The position numbers and the translations under genes are program-made. DNA of 64,000 bases, taken from the NCBI GenBank assembly GCA_029339505.1, contig JAQISU010000246.1:1638501-1702500 (forward strand), written 5' to 3'. The notes under the pieces were generated by a model, which had not been told where the DNA came from, did not search any database, and worked only from the letters and a program-made list of their open reading frames with translations. The DNA is from Unio delphinus (taxonomy: Eukaryota; Mollusca; Bivalvia; Unionida; Unionidae). This document shows positions 9,705-20,192 of this stretch, piece after piece (positions within the stretch are counted from its first letter, which is position 1; every line of letters starts with the position of its first letter).

Positions 9705-12676
9705 TTACAAATGCTTTTAAGAGAAACAGGGGCCTAACTGGAATTTTGGTCCGCGCTTGTGCTGCCAATGCTGATTTGAATTACCAATCGAAAACTTGTC
9801 TTGAAAATGTCTTAACCAACAAAGAAAAATATAGTTTGAGTTTCCTCTGACCATTTTTTACTTTGGAAATTTGTTTATTGTCCATATCATATGACTATAT
9901 GACTTTATTTACATGTTGGTTGTGAGAGTTGTATAGTCATGTGACTCAGACTGAAAATGGCCAGATGCAGGTCAATTTCAGCAGCAACATACTTTCGTCT
10001 CTCCTGTCAGCGGATTAAAGACATGACAAACGCTATGATCATGATTTTTGAGAAAATAAATTATAATCCTATCGATTGCATATATATCTCGATGAAAGGT
10101 CATTCAAGTTTGCTGGACCAGCTAGTAAGAGGCTATCCCATACCATGTCGACACCAAATGGTGTCGGTGAATTTCAAATTTTAGATAGGGTATGGACTCG
10201 GACCCTAAACCCCAACATAAATGTCCAAATATAGAAAAATGGTGTGGCAATGGTAAGAGGAAACTTGGAATAGTAAAAATAAATGTATTTCACAAAAAGT
10301 GAAGTTTAGTTTGGAATATACTTAGCATTTGCAGTGCATTCATTTGTTCCGACAAATATTCGCAGACTCTAGGATCACTTTATCAATTCATGTAAAATTT
10401 CACTAATTTTTATCACCATTTTCACAAATTGCGAGCCTGGATGGTTGGCAGATATGTCTTTCCTTCAGGAATCCAGGCCACTCTGGTGGCCTGTTGGTTA
10501 GTGTCTGCCTCGTTACAGGTTTGAACCCAAGCAGTCATACCAAAGACTTAAAATAATGGTAATTGCAATTCAGAGGATAATGGTCTGCATCATGATGCCC
10601 CAGTCTAAGACAACACTGTAAACTTTAACACTGCAGACATTGGTGATATAATTTAAATGGTTCTAAAGCTACATTCAAAATCCGAATCTCTCTCTCATAC
10701 ACATACACTCACATACACACACACAAATCATAAAAGAATATTGAAGTACTTACAGATTAGGTCAAAAGTAATTTTTTCTTCTCTTTAACTATTGAGTCTC
10801 TGGCTTTTTATTCCTGATTTTCCTGGTATCCAGCCAAGTGACTAATCACAGCTTGTGAGAAATTGTCTGAGAGATTGGAACCAAATTATCCATGGTTTTG
10901 AGTAAGCTGGACTTGTGTAGTTCAGCAGTTTTGGGGTTATTCACCTGACAGACATTTGTGTACCGAGAGACTTGATTGACTCCATATTTATTCAGTAGTT
11001 ATGGCCTAAAAAAACAGAGCTTTGGTATGGTGCTGTATTAAGAGTACATGTATATGCACAGTATTTAATTAGTTCATACACTTTACACAATAGTTCTGGT
11101 ATTTTACAGACTTTTTCATTTGGATTAAAATGCTTTGATAAAATTAGATGTGCTTTCAGTGTGATTTTTTTTTTAATGGAAAGTTTATCTGTAATTAAAA
11201 GAGTCTAAATTCTTGCATTGTTATCTTTTTTTTTTGTAGAATATTCATTGAGATGGATAAAAACTTGATTAGTCTTAAATCACAGAATCGCAAGAAATTA
11301 ATACAATGTACAATATAGGATCTTTTTCATCATATATCTTTTTATCTTTCCTTTCATGGTTAAATATATGTTTAGTTTTTGACATTTATTTTAAAAAAAT
11401 TTTAAGGCTCATTGCTTTTTTATTTATTTATTAGGCTAACTCTGATGCTGAGGATAATGGAAAAAACTCTCAGGGACTCTTTACTGTGAAGAGTGAAGAC
11501 AGTATTCAGGAGTACTTTGCTAAAAAGATGGCTGCACTTCAGAGAAACAAATATGACAAGGATAACACAGGCTCTCCAAAAAGTGATGATATAGTGGACA
11601 AAAGGGAAACTGATCAGTTATCAGACAAATTGGAAAAGAAGTCTAAAAGCAAAAAAAAATCTGTCAGATTTAGTATTGGCGATGAGGAAATCAACACAGA
11701 GGAGGAGACCAGAATTAAAGAAAATGTAGTAACTGTTTCCATTAGTAATGGTGAAACAAATTTGTCTACCAAATCCAGGTCCATAAAATCAAAGAAAAGA
11801 CAATATTTAGAAAAAATGGAGAACCTGGAAGGGAATGTTAAAGATGCATCACTTTCCATAGAATGTAATTCAGTCTCAGAACCTAAAAAATCCAAGAGAA
11901 AAGATGAGTTTCATCAAGAAGGCAGTAGTAAAGATGAAATAATAAATAAAAGTGATGATAGTCTAAATAGAGGTCATGAAACATCACTGAAATTTGAAGA
12001 TGATAATTTGAATAGTGATTCTGCAAATAAAGTTAGCAATCACTTCTCTGCAAAGTCCAGGCATAAAAAATCTAAGAAAAGAAAACACTCCAAAAAATCG
12101 ACTGGCTCACTTCAAGAGGAGACACATATTGATGAAGATCCGCTATGTTCAGCAGAAGCTGAGCCAGTTTTGGAGCTGAAGAAATCAAAAAAGAAAAAGT
12201 ACAAGTCTGAAAACATTGAAATGGGAACGAAAGAAGAATCTAAAGTTGACACAATGGAGGGGAACAAAGAGGGCAAGGAAAAGGAGATAATCAAGTCCAA
12301 ATCATCCAAAAAGTCGAAGAAAAAGAAAGAAACACATGTAGAACACAAGGAAGTTGAAAATGTCACAGTTGATGTAACAGATGATATTGACGACAAGAAA
12401 AAAGATTGTAAAAAAAGATCCTTAATAGAAGAGTGCAAAGATGATAGGAATGAAAGGTCTGTAAATGACAAGAAGAAAGATGAAAGTAGCAGTAGCAAAA
12501 ATGAGAAAACGGCAACGGTTCACTTGTCCACAGGGATCAGTCCTAAGAGACTCAATTTCCCATATGTATATGAAGTGAAAAAGGCATTTACTGGATCAAA
12601 TGTTGATCGTATCATAGGATATGTTGATTATCAATTCAGGCACAAAAGCATGAGTATAATTAGAAAGCAGAAATAG
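857..12676 (+). CDS. PINX1: PIN2/TERF1-interacting telomerase inhibitor 1 (PINX1), complete, five coding exons
   Basis: Coding exons: 857-929, 4232-4354, 7585-7771, 8285-8375, 11435-12676. All introns are GT-AG, phases agree, and the 1716-nt CDS encodes about 571 residues. PINX1 is a nucleolar/telomeric G-patch protein that binds TERF1 and inhibits telomerase, and also acts in rRNA/ribosome maturation. Exon 1 gives MAMLAEPRRKQK, matching human MSMLAERRRKQK. Exon 2 carries the G-patch (residues about 25-68, SSKFGQRMLEKMGWTKGRGL). Exon 3 has the AEKWIEHQDDFN block, exon 4 YQKFTKGKDLSSKS, and exon 5 DSIQEYFAKKMAAL. After residue about 200 the protein is Lys/Ser/Glu-rich and disordered with many KKSKKKK-type nucleolar signals; it is much longer than the 328-residue human protein. 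A KSVRF tract at about 233-237 fits a PP1 RVxF docking motif. It is divergent from PLK1. Confidence 0.94.
1868..2102. mobile_element. Fold-back (hairpin) MITE in PINX1 intron 1
   Basis: The two halves are long inverted repeats: CGTAAGACGTAGCACTCAAA on the left pairs with TTTAAGTGCTATGTCTTACG on the right, followed by matched segments around CAACATGTGATACGTCTTAC. The ends are GACATCGGAAC (left) and GTTCCGATGTC (right). The left end also lies in a perfect 12-1-12 palindrome at 1854-1878. There is no coding capacity. Confidence 0.7.
2339..2792. mobile_element. Type-1 pogo-like MITE (ACCGTATTTTCCGGC ends)
   Basis: A 454-bp element in PINX1 intron 1 flanked by TA (2337-2338 and 2793-2794). The left end is ACCGTATTTTCCGGCATACA and the right end is its inverted form, CCAGAATATACGGT. 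Subterminal copies of CGACTTATA occur at both ends. The inner right half is homologous to 18150-18346 and 34625-34848. No ORF. Confidence 0.75.
2793..4231. other. Rest of PINX1 intron 1
   Basis: Apart from the TA run, I see no gene or clear repeat here. Open frames at 3221-3481 and opposite lack splice context or recognisable similarity. Confidence 0.5.
3699..3754. repeat. (TA)n microsatellite
   Basis: An AT dinucleotide run of about 56 bp in PINX1 intron 1. Confidence 0.95.
4232..4354 (+). CDS. PINX1: PINX1 coding exon 2 (G-patch)
   Basis: Acceptor TTTCAG at 4226-4231, donor AAAG|GTACAC at 4355. It encodes DSSKFGQRMLEKMGWTKGRG and onward to TLKSDKK, the body of the G-patch with its ordered glycines. 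The frame is also open upstream of the acceptor, but that sequence is intron. Confidence 0.95.
5445..5614 (+). repeat. Two tandem copies of an 85-bp unit
   Basis: GACATTGACAGTTCCAGTGA at 5445 recurs at 5530, and the whole 85 bp is nearly identical, so the duplication is recent. It lies in PINX1 intron 2, which otherwise shows no gene or recognised element. Confidence 0.9.
7585..7771 (+). CDS. PINX1: PINX1 coding exon 3
   Basis: Acceptor TCTTCAG ends at 7584, donor GTGCA|GTAAAT. It encodes the end of the G-patch (GVG where human has GLG) and the block EKWIEHQDDFNMLLASLN, then a linker ending KSKLSRSRV. It leaves CA, completed by exon 4 to His. Confidence 0.95.
8285..8375 (+). CDS. PINX1: PINX1 coding exon 4
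   Basis: Acceptor TTTTTAG ends at 8284, donor TCCGAG|GTGAG. It encodes HYQKFTKGKDLSSKSLHDLA then CVFGQRKSKSE, the counterpart of human HYMKFTKGKDLSSRS...CIFGKRQSK. It ends in phase 0. Confidence 0.95.
8828..9047 (-). mobile_element. SINE-A copy (tRNA-derived), reversed
   Basis: Contains the complement of the family tail (GCTGAAAAATGGCATT) and body (GTAGCTTCTCGTGGGTCGGT) and the degraded box-B segment. It lies in PINX1 intron 4, antisense to the gene. Confidence 0.7.
9125..10180. repeat. Compound repeat: direct and inverted duplications in PINX1 intron 4
   Basis: Segment 9135-9305 recurs in direct orientation at about 9630-9865 (shared core ATTTTAAGAGAAACTGG, CACTGATTTGAATTACCA). Segment 9400-9490 recurs inverted at about 10035-10130 (shared GAGAAAATAAAT, TATGAAAGGTCGTT-like, AAGTTTGCTGG). 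The layout suggests a degraded transposon with internal repeats or two nested copies. The 9957-10184 open frame is part of the inverted arm and is not a gene. Confidence 0.65.
9649..9700. repeat. (TA)n microsatellite
   Basis: About 52 bp of TA within the second direct copy of the compound repeat; the first copy has only a short TA run at the same place (about 9150). Confidence 0.95.
10485..10710 (+). mobile_element. SINE-B copy, degraded
   Basis: The head TGGTTAGTGTCTGCCTCGTT with AGGTTTGAACCC (box-B-like) is followed by CATACCAAAGACTT, CATGATGCCCCAGT and the ACACTGCAGACATT tail seen in the copies near 36.7, 48.5 and 58.8 kb. Confidence 0.6.
11435..12676 (+). CDS. PINX1: PINX1 coding exon 5 (terminal, Lys-rich tail)
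   Basis: Acceptor ATTTATTAG ends at 11434; open for 413 codons to TAG at 12674-12676. It starts ANSDAEDNGKNSQGLFTVKS and contains SIQEYFAKKMAALQRNK (family hallmark). A long charged region follows with repeated KKSKKKK clusters, then a less charged end containing FPYVYEVKKAFTGSNVDRII. Confidence 0.95.
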   Translation, partial: ANSDAEDNGKNSQGLFTVKSEDSIQEYFAKKMAALQRNKYDKDNTGSPKSDDIVDKRETDQLSDKLEKKSKSKKKSVRFSIGDEEINTEEETRIKENVVTVSISNGETNLSTKSRSIKSKKRQYLEKMENLEGNVKDASLSIECNSVSEPKKSKRKDEFHQEGSSKDEIINKSDDSLNRGHETSLKFEDDNLNSDSANKVSNHFSAKSRHKKSKKRKHSKKSTGSLQEETHIDEDPLCSAEAEPVLELKKSKKKKYKSENIEMGTKEESKVDTMEGNKEGKEKEIIKSKSSKKSKKKKETHVEHKEVENVTVDVTDDIDDKKKDCKKRSLIEECKDDRNERSVNDKKKDESSSSKNEKTATVHLSTGISPKRLNFPYVYEVKKAFTGSNVDRIIGYVDYQFRHKSMSIIRKQK

Positions 12677-12790
12677 GAAAGCAAAGAACATGGTACTATA
12701 TGATTTGAAAGGAAAGTATTATAATAATACATTTTTTCAGCACAGCTAACTTGTACAGTCTGGTGTCATTTGTTTGACACAAACTGCTGC

Positions 12791-12796
12791 AATAAA
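12791..12796 (+). terminator. Candidate PINX1 poly(A) signal (AATAAA)
   Basis: AATAAA lies 115 bp after the PINX1 stop. It is the nearest canonical signal on the plus strand; use in vivo is not shown by sequence alone. Confidence 0.5.
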
Positions 12797-14369
12797 TAAG
12801 AAGCCCAAGTTGGTCAGAGATTGTTTACCATGCAGATATCTATCATAAAAACAAATACAACAGCAGTTAGCCAATTCACAGACATTGAAAGGTTAGAGCT
12901 ATATTTATTGTTAATGTTTGGCTGTCTCTTGTATTTCATTCATCTGGACTCTTGAAGATATAAGCATATAATCCAAGTATACGACAAATATGACCTCCAG
13001 AATGGTTAAAACCTCAACTAATCAGATGAAGGATCATGTCATTTATATGTGTGAATGATGTTCATGTTCGTAGTTGTTCAAGAACTTTGTGATCTAAACT
13101 TATATTCAAGTATTTAACTTCTGAAGATACTGTAGCTTATTTGGCTAGCATTGGACTTGTAATCCAAGGTTTCATGTTCAATACCCAATGAACGGCCATC
13201 CATTTAATATACATACGCAAAAATCTGGCAAAGCTTTACCCCTTCCTGTACACATGCATACTTTTCTTACCCCCTACCTGCGTAAGTACACTTGATGCAC
13301 CCCCACCCTCAATTCTATAGGCCTGCCTATATTTAATCGATGCAGAAACAGGTGAGGATTAATAATATTGATATGTTTAATAAAACATACTGGATGCATT
13401 AAATTAATAAGCTGTATCTTTAAAAAGTTTGTTTAGTGTCAGCTAAAATTCAAATCCGTTTCCTATGAGTACATTATTAGTAGACATCCTCCTCTCCCAT
13501 AGGCTATTGTATGCATTTGGGTTAATCCCCCTTCATGGGTACATACTAAATGGATGGTCCCTCAGGCTGGCTTGGTTGGCTGACTTGATGTGTCTCTGGG
13601 AAAGGTATTCCAATCCCATTTCCTTGGCATGACATAGCCTGTAATATCTTCAAAGTGCCATTAAAAGCAGCAAAAACAAAAGCCAAGATATTAATGAAAT
13701 AAACCCATCTTCTAAGTGTGATCAAATTGGGACAGAAATATGCCATCCATAATGGTAACAAGCTTTGTCAGTCAGATAAAAAGACCTTATTATGTGGATG
13801 TGTAACATATTCTTTAATCATATAAACTTATACCATATTCTTTATTGTGAAATATAAAGACTCTATGGTGAAATAAGCTTCGTATTTGTTTTCTTCCCTT
13901 CCAGTATTTTCACAGGTGAAAAATAAATCCTTATATTGTCAGGTGAAAATTTAAGATGTACATCATGTCATGCAATACTTGTTTGTATGTGCCCACAAAA
14001 TTTGTACCTGTAGAAACAAAAATGAGTACTTTATGAGCTAGAAGAAGTAAAAAGAAACTTCCTTATATACAATATAATCAGTAATTGCTATTCAAAAAAA
14101 TATTTAACTGGAACCATTTGTATATTTCGAGAGTTATTTCCCCTTATTTCCTTGATGATGATGATGATACACCTGTTGCAATGCATTGCTGAATTGGACT
14201 AACATTATTTTCAGGTATGGTCAAATAGTTAATTTAAAAAAAAATTTAATTTATTGAGTCAGATTAGGTCAACCCAGTTGAACCGATTTCTTAATTTAGG
14301 AATATTCATATGATTATTAATAATTTAGTTTTATTCATCCATTTTAACCGTACCTCATTCTTCCTGATC
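12797..14369. other. PINX1 3' flank
   Basis: No gene seen. At about 13555-13650 a short plus-strand match to SINE-C (GTGTCTCTGGGAAAG, CCTTGGCATGACAT) is recognisable. Confidence 0.5.
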
Positions 14370-15620
14370 ACATTTTTTTAGCAACTGGTCCATTGATATT
14401 TTATTTTCCAGTATTCTGTTGTACATGCACTCGTGATTACCAGCATAGCCTTTTCATTGATTTAATTGATCCTACAAATGAATGTAATCCATATTAACTC
14501 GAGCGTTCTATAATTATTATAAAATACCTTTGATTATGCTTTCTACTGAATGCCACAAATCATATGTTTATAATTGTATTTGACAAAGTTTTTCAAATAT
14601 GGTTTAAACTGAAGTAATAGATCATCAATGATCCATTTTTAATGTCACATTGCAGTTTAAGCAAATTGTACTGTTAACAGATCACCTATAATCAATCTTA
14701 ACCAGCTCATTTTGGTGTTTATCTTTGATTATACCTGTAGTTGATAAATTGATCTTTGGCTTCTAACAACAAAACCAGCTACCGTGATGATAATTGCTTT
14801 GGCTGCAGATATTAGTTACTGTATTGCTGGTACCCCATTGTTTGTTATCATTAATCTGCATCAATTACGTTACTGGTTTTTAATATCGGGTGGATTGAGA
14901 AACACAGGAAATGATGCCAACTCGCTTCTCTGGATCTAAATAATGAATTTAGCTGTCGGCATTGTTTTCGTTTTAAAGAATTAGGTATATTTTGATCAAT
15001 CTTTTCAATCATAATTATTCATATATATCCCAATACAAATCATACAACTTGTCTCCAATGCCTCCCGTAAAATCATGCAAATCTTACACAGCGGCTTTTA
15101 AGCTGGAAGTTACAGTTTGCAGAAGAGAAAGGTGGGAATACAGCTGCTCACAGAAAATATGCTGCAAGTTAAAAATGTGTCCAGGATTGGTGTAAAGCTA
15201 AAGTTGCATTATGCGCTACAAAAATAACAAACAAAGCAAATCGTGGCTGCAAAGCAAGATGGATTAATTTGGGGATTAATTAGAAGAATATGCCATGACA
15301 CAAGCAGCGTGTTGTGGAATGAAATATAGAGACAGGATGATAATGAGAACATTTCCAATAATCTGAGCCTTAAGATAGCCGCTATTCTTCATTCCGATAC
15401 AGAAGATGAAGACTTTGAGGGATTTTCAGATACTGGAGATGATCAAGTAAACTCTTAATAATTATTTTCTTAATTAGAATGTGGAACAGTTCTACTACAG
15501 GTAATAAAAATAAATCATAACATCGATGTGCTTTCAATTATAAATGACGTTAAATAATATATATTCTAAAACTGTTCATTTGTGTTATTTGATGCTGCAT
15601 ATCACAAAAAAGAAATAAAT
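14370..15620 (+). mobile_element. Degraded type-1 pogo-like element
   Basis: Co-linear with 33130-34160 of the intact element at 32694-34848: shared blocks include CAATTGATCCTACAAA-type sequence, ATCCATATTAACTCGAG and ATTAATCTGCATCAATTACG. The 3' part after 15480 resembles the interior of the MITE at 2339-2792 (GGTAATAAAA...GTGCTTTCAATTATAA). Terminal repeats are not recognisable, so the limits are approximate. Confidence 0.65.
15058..15458 (+). pseudogene. Broken Brinker-type HTH plus acidic tail of pogo-like transposase
   Basis: The ATG at 15058 gives MPPVKSCKSYTAAFKLEV, the start of the HTH domain that is intact at 33892; frameshifts then break it. Near the end another frame reads HSDTEDEDFEGFSDTGDD and stops at 15456-15458, an acidic terminus like the SDTEPDFEGF tail in the element at 22870-24830. 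The DDE catalytic core is absent: an internal deletion joins both ends of the protein. Non-functional as a transposase. Confidence 0.6.
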
Positions 15621-15748
15621 ATAATGAAAAGTATTTTTATTTTTATTTGTAACTCTTCTTTTTTCTGTCTCTTAATTTTCTTCACATTTCTGAATTCCCT
15701 ATGGATAGCCTCATTTTCCTATTGTTAGCCTCGCTGAATTATCTCATC

Positions 15749-18130
15749 GATTGAATCTTCCACTCAAAACTGCATTCAATAATAATAATAACGAGGACTG
15801 TGTATAGCACTTAATCTTTAGAAGCTCTAAGTGTTTAACAACATCTATAATGATACGTATACAAAAAAACAAACACCATGAAATTGGAAAACAAAAAAAT
15901 GCTAAAAATATTTAAGGTAGGAAACATTTTTAGGTCTTTAAGATTGTTTGATTGAATCTTGCACTCAAAACTGCATTCAGTAATACAAATTATGAGGACT
16001 GTGTATAGCACTTAATCTTTAGAAGCTCTAAGCGTGTAACAACATCTATAATGATATGAATACTGTAACAGAATTGTTACCGAGAGGATGGTGGATTAAA
16101 TGAACAACACAAACACAATATGTGAAAGAAAATATAAATTTATGAAATAAATTATTAATGAAAAATAATGATGTATCAACCCAATAACTCATGCGTTCAA
16201 CCCACAATTACACTCACAACCATTCACAATACATGAATAAATGAAATATTAATACAAAATAAAACACAGATACAAAGGAATCTCTTGGACTATACACAGA
16301 TCCAAAGAACCTTTACAAAAGTTATATTAACGCAAGTATAAATTACGATAATAAACACAAGCATCAAACTATACTATCGCACGTATGGATTACGACAACT
16401 AGCACGAACATATACATGTATTTAATCAAGATGCTAACTTTTATTGAGATTCATGCAATGCCTTGAAATACTATTGTGATTTGAAGTAACCATGTAAATA
16501 CAACAATGTATTCAATTGTACTACAATTGCAACACACACGTGTCTCGACCCTGTATAACCGTATAATTCACCACCTGTTGAATCGCCGCCCAGTTTCCCC
16601 GAAGACATAGGGTTGACTCAATACTTTTATCAATCACTTGCCCTTCACGGATCCACCACAGTTATACGTACAGACAGCATACAACATCTACTAGAACTAA
16701 CGTTCCTCAATACTCTAGATGTTACCCCGGATGTTTACAACTCTAGACAGCTCCGACACTCGGACTTCTAGATTTCCGGATATTTACACGTCAATTCAGA
16801 TGTAGACGGACAGACAATCTGACAGACAGACAGGCAGATACTTCAATTCGATTGCACAATAAATCAGCAACAATTTCAGCTACGATATCAGAGATGTTAT
16901 CAGCCGACGTTATCAGTGACAGAGATGTTCTCAGATGCGTTATCAGCTACAATAAAGAAACCAAACTAATAATAGTTTTTTTCTACAACAATCTACAACT
17001 TAGATTACGCTATTGCATTTAAAGTCTAATAATGACTAGTAATTCCAAATATTCCATGTTTAAAATCTGCATTGCAATAAAGGCATCATTATATGAAATG
17101 ATAAACTGAATAAAATTCACAATAAAACGAAATATAAATTTAACACTCACCCCTTTGGCTGGAAATTGAAAGACGAGCTATCTATCCTGTGATTAGATAC
17201 TTTAGGTCCCGTAATATTGATCATAAATATTCTGCCTTATATACCCTCAAATAGGTGAGCAGAAATCACGGCAAGATTACCGTGCACTACGTGAAACTAA
17301 TGTTCCGGATTTCGTGTAATTCAAAATCAGGCAAATGCAAATCGTTACACGCCGCTTACCTTGGGAAAAACCACTTATTCACCCCAGGCAACGCATGTAC
17401 GACGAAACAAAAAAAATGGTGAGATTAGTTTGTAAATCAAGAAGAAAATAAATTCAATTTTCGCCTAATTCTGTGACAAATACAAAAAAAACAAACGCCA
17501 TGAAATTGAAAACCAAAAATGCTAAAAATATTTAAGGTAGGAAACATTTTTAGCTCTTTAAGATTGTTCTTGCAGTCAAAAAATGTGCATTTTAATAGCA
17601 CTCTTGATTAATCAATCTTTGTGTCTAATTTCAATGGCCAATTCATTCCTTGTACGCAAAAAAATGTTCATATGACTTCATTTTCAGTGGGAATAATGAA
17701 TATATGATTGTATCTTGCTGGTGTGTACACATGGGCGAGGCTGGATAGGTATGCTGGACTGGAGTCTTGTCGGTGAAACGTAGCACAGAGAACAAATTTT
17801 ATGTTTGATTCTGGATTTAATGGATAGACAATTGTAGAGTACAGAGCAGTGCGGAGGTGTGCTCTGATCATGGTACTATAAAGATGATTCGAGCAGCTGT
17901 GTTTTGAACTTTTTGGTATGGATAATGAGATGAACCAGACAGAATTGAGTTGCAATATACCAGTCTTGAAACTACTAATGAACGCAAATGTTTTAGTGGC
18001 ATCAACTGAAAAATATTTGCGAATGGAGCTTTTGTGTCTCAGCTCAAAATATGCAGCCTTGCCATGTTGGTGCAATGTTAGAGTACTGTAACACCTAGGT
18101 TTTGTATAGACTGAGTTTTATTCAATTGGA
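15749..18130 (-). mobile_element. LINE 3' fragment with 201-bp tandem duplication, interrupted by an LTR
   Basis: Minus-strand homologue of the LINE at 46.8-48.1 kb. The coding part (about 17640-18090) gives a peptide with SSPAYLSSLAHVYTPARYNH, the C-terminal end of a CR1/Rex-like reverse transcriptase ORF. The 3' end near AATAATAATAACGAGGACTG is present twice: segment 15749-15949 repeats from 15950 with the same flank (GATTGAATCTT.CACTCAAAA). The second copy is split by the insertion at 16064-17478. Several frameshifts; a dead copy. Confidence 0.75.
16064..17478. mobile_element. Solo-LTR-like insertion with 5-bp target duplication
   Basis: Starts TGTAACAGAATT and ends AATTCTGTGACA, so it has TG...CA termini with short imperfect inverted ends, as retroviral-type LTRs do. 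It is flanked by AATAC on both sides (16059-16063 and 17479-17483). The undisturbed LINE copy beside it (GTATACAAAAAAACAAAC near 15860) shows the empty site. At 1415 bp with no coding frame, a solo LTR of a Gypsy-like element is the best reading; a TIR transposon is less likely. Confidence 0.65.
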
Positions 18131-18149
18131 ATAATCAGGTTATATAGGA

Positions 18150-18346
18150 ATAGATCATGTTTGCATCTGTGATGCAATTTCATGATTTTCGGATATATAG
18201 AATATCATACAGTGATACCATTAATATTCGTGAAACCAGAAGATACTATTGTAAATTGTGAAGCCGAGTTCCGAACTGACATATAAGGAAGAAGGATGGA
18301 AAATATACAAAATTAGTGAATTCGACTTACAGTCTGGAATATACGG
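18150..18346. mobile_element. Right-end remnant of a type-1 pogo-like element
   Basis: Matches the inner right half and right terminus of the MITE at 2339-2792 (TGCAATTTCATGATT, GGATGGAAAATA, GAATTCGACTTA, GGAATATACGGT). It ends at 18346 followed by TA. The left half is missing; it abuts the truncated 5' end of the LINE. Confidence 0.65.
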
Positions 18347-18583
18347 TATAGGGTATTTTCATCAAAATGGTTGTTGAAAGAGGGGCAGTGATTTTTTTTT
18401 TTTTATATATATACCTTAAATATGGACATGCATGATTAATCAACAGTATATATTGTTAGAGGTATACAATTTATGTTTGTTAGGAATATTGGTTAATAGT
18501 GGTTTTTTTATTGTGTATTGAGTCCTGATAGTGGATCAAAATAGATAAGAGTTTTAAAAATGTTTAGTTTTTATGCATTTCAG

Positions 18584-18637
18584 GGCAAGGTCAAGCGTCC
18601 AGATTTTGGCAGAAAATATCAATACACCATCTGGCAG
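18584..18637 (+). CDS. Candidate isolated exon, unrecognised
   Basis: ATGCATTTCAG|GGC...CAG|GTGAAC gives 18 in-frame codons, GKVKRPDFGRKYQYTIWQ, phase 0 on both sides. I do not recognise the peptide and see no partner exon nearby. Short open stretches between splice-like sites occur by chance, so this is weak. Confidence 0.15.
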
Positions 18638-20192
18638 GTGAACTTTTATAGTGAGATTTCCACAATAGCGGCTTGTTCGTTGTCCTTTAATGCCTCAGTG
18701 TAAATTTGGAGATAAATTCTTTGTAAGAATTATGATTTGCAACTTTTTACCGAAACAAAAAACTTTTTCAAAGGTCAATTTTTGTATGGTGGGGGCTGGA
18801 AGTAGTAGACGTGGCATTTAAAAAAAAATGTTTCATACTTGGGTTGGAAAATGGACACAAATGCAGGGTTCAGATGGTAGGAGCTTAGTTTTATGTCATC
18901 TTTATTGTCTGAAGATACACATGTTGACAAATCATTGTACTAATACTGTTCTCACCATTTCTCTAGTCTAAGTCATATTCATGATTCCTTCAGACAGATG
19001 CAAGATCACCGCATTAATATTCATTGGCTCTTCCTCAGTATAAAACTCCTCCCAAGATAGTGAAAGAAACCAATATTCCAAGTTTGATAAAAGTCTGGTT
19101 AAAAATGCAGCTCCAGAATGGGATTGAGCACAGGAAATATTAAAAAAGATCATCTCATTCGCCATCAGATGCGTCAAAGATCTTGATACAAACTCGTATT
19201 CCAAGTACTTGTGCTGAAGCCATTTTTCTTTTCCTGCTCATTACTGACATATGCCAAGTTCTGTATGAAACAAGGGCTTCAGGGAAGTAACAAGCTCAGC
19301 CAATCATGTGCAAGGTACTTCATTATGCATGGCTCTCGTTATCTAGCAAATCCGAGATTTTGACGATGCAAGCCCATGTGCCAAGTTATCATTCAAAAGC
19401 TATTTTTTTTCTTTCAGTCACCATGATGAGTAGGATTTATTGCATGCTTCAATTGAAACCAACAGATTGGTATGAAATGTTCATTAAGAAAACCTTGAGC
19501 AAGTCTGATATGATACATGTATTGTATATACAACTTAAATATGGAAATAATAAAAACGAAAGCAAAACTATTGCAATGACTTTATTGCACATCATTAAAT
19601 GATTCATATATAACAAGTTTCTCAATTCAGCGAGAATAATTTGTGTACATCTGTATATGTTAAATATCATTTGTGATTGTATTTAAAGAGTGATGGAGCA
19701 TGTACATAATAAATCTGTGAACTTGCTAGTGTATTGTAGTGTATTTTTAACCTATTATACTGAATGTAACAAAACAATGGAACCAATCTCACAGAAAATG
19801 TATTTCCTGTATGCATTTCTGAGCAGTTTGAAAGCATTTTTAATCTGAACATCCCCTCCCTGTTTGAAAAAATGTTACCTACTATATGTTGAATGCAAAC
19901 TTTCCTCCAAAAATATAAATAAGAAAAAAAATGTTCCAACACAATTGTCGAGTTTACAAAATATATTCAAAGCATAAATCATATTCATCCCACAGTTCCC
20001 CATTTAAAAGGTTGATGGTAGAATGTGCATGTATGCATTTTTAACAGAATTTTTGAGGTATGATGTTTTACTTTTTTCATAGCAACCTTTTATTAATATC
20101 AATGCTCTTTGTAACACATCAATGATACTAGTTGCACATTATATAGCTGAATATATTCACATCTAGTAGAATTACATGTTACTGACAGCAAA
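18638..20192. other. Intergenic, nothing certain
   Basis: An 80-codon minus-strand frame (about 19215-18968) follows an AG acceptor-like site but has no recognised similarity; other frames here look random. Confidence 0.4.

Noticed and set aside
11614..12498. Minus-strand frames of 93 and 128 codons
   Set aside because: Antisense shadows of the Lys/Ser-rich PINX1 terminal exon.
17668..18075. 135-codon minus frame as a host gene
   Set aside because: Homologous to the LINE at 46.8-48.1 kb and carries the LINE motif LAHVYTPARY.
18968..19215. 80-codon minus-strand frame after an AG acceptor (HKYLEYEFVSRSL...)
   Set aside because: No recognised similarity or partner exon; this length arises by chance at this base composition.
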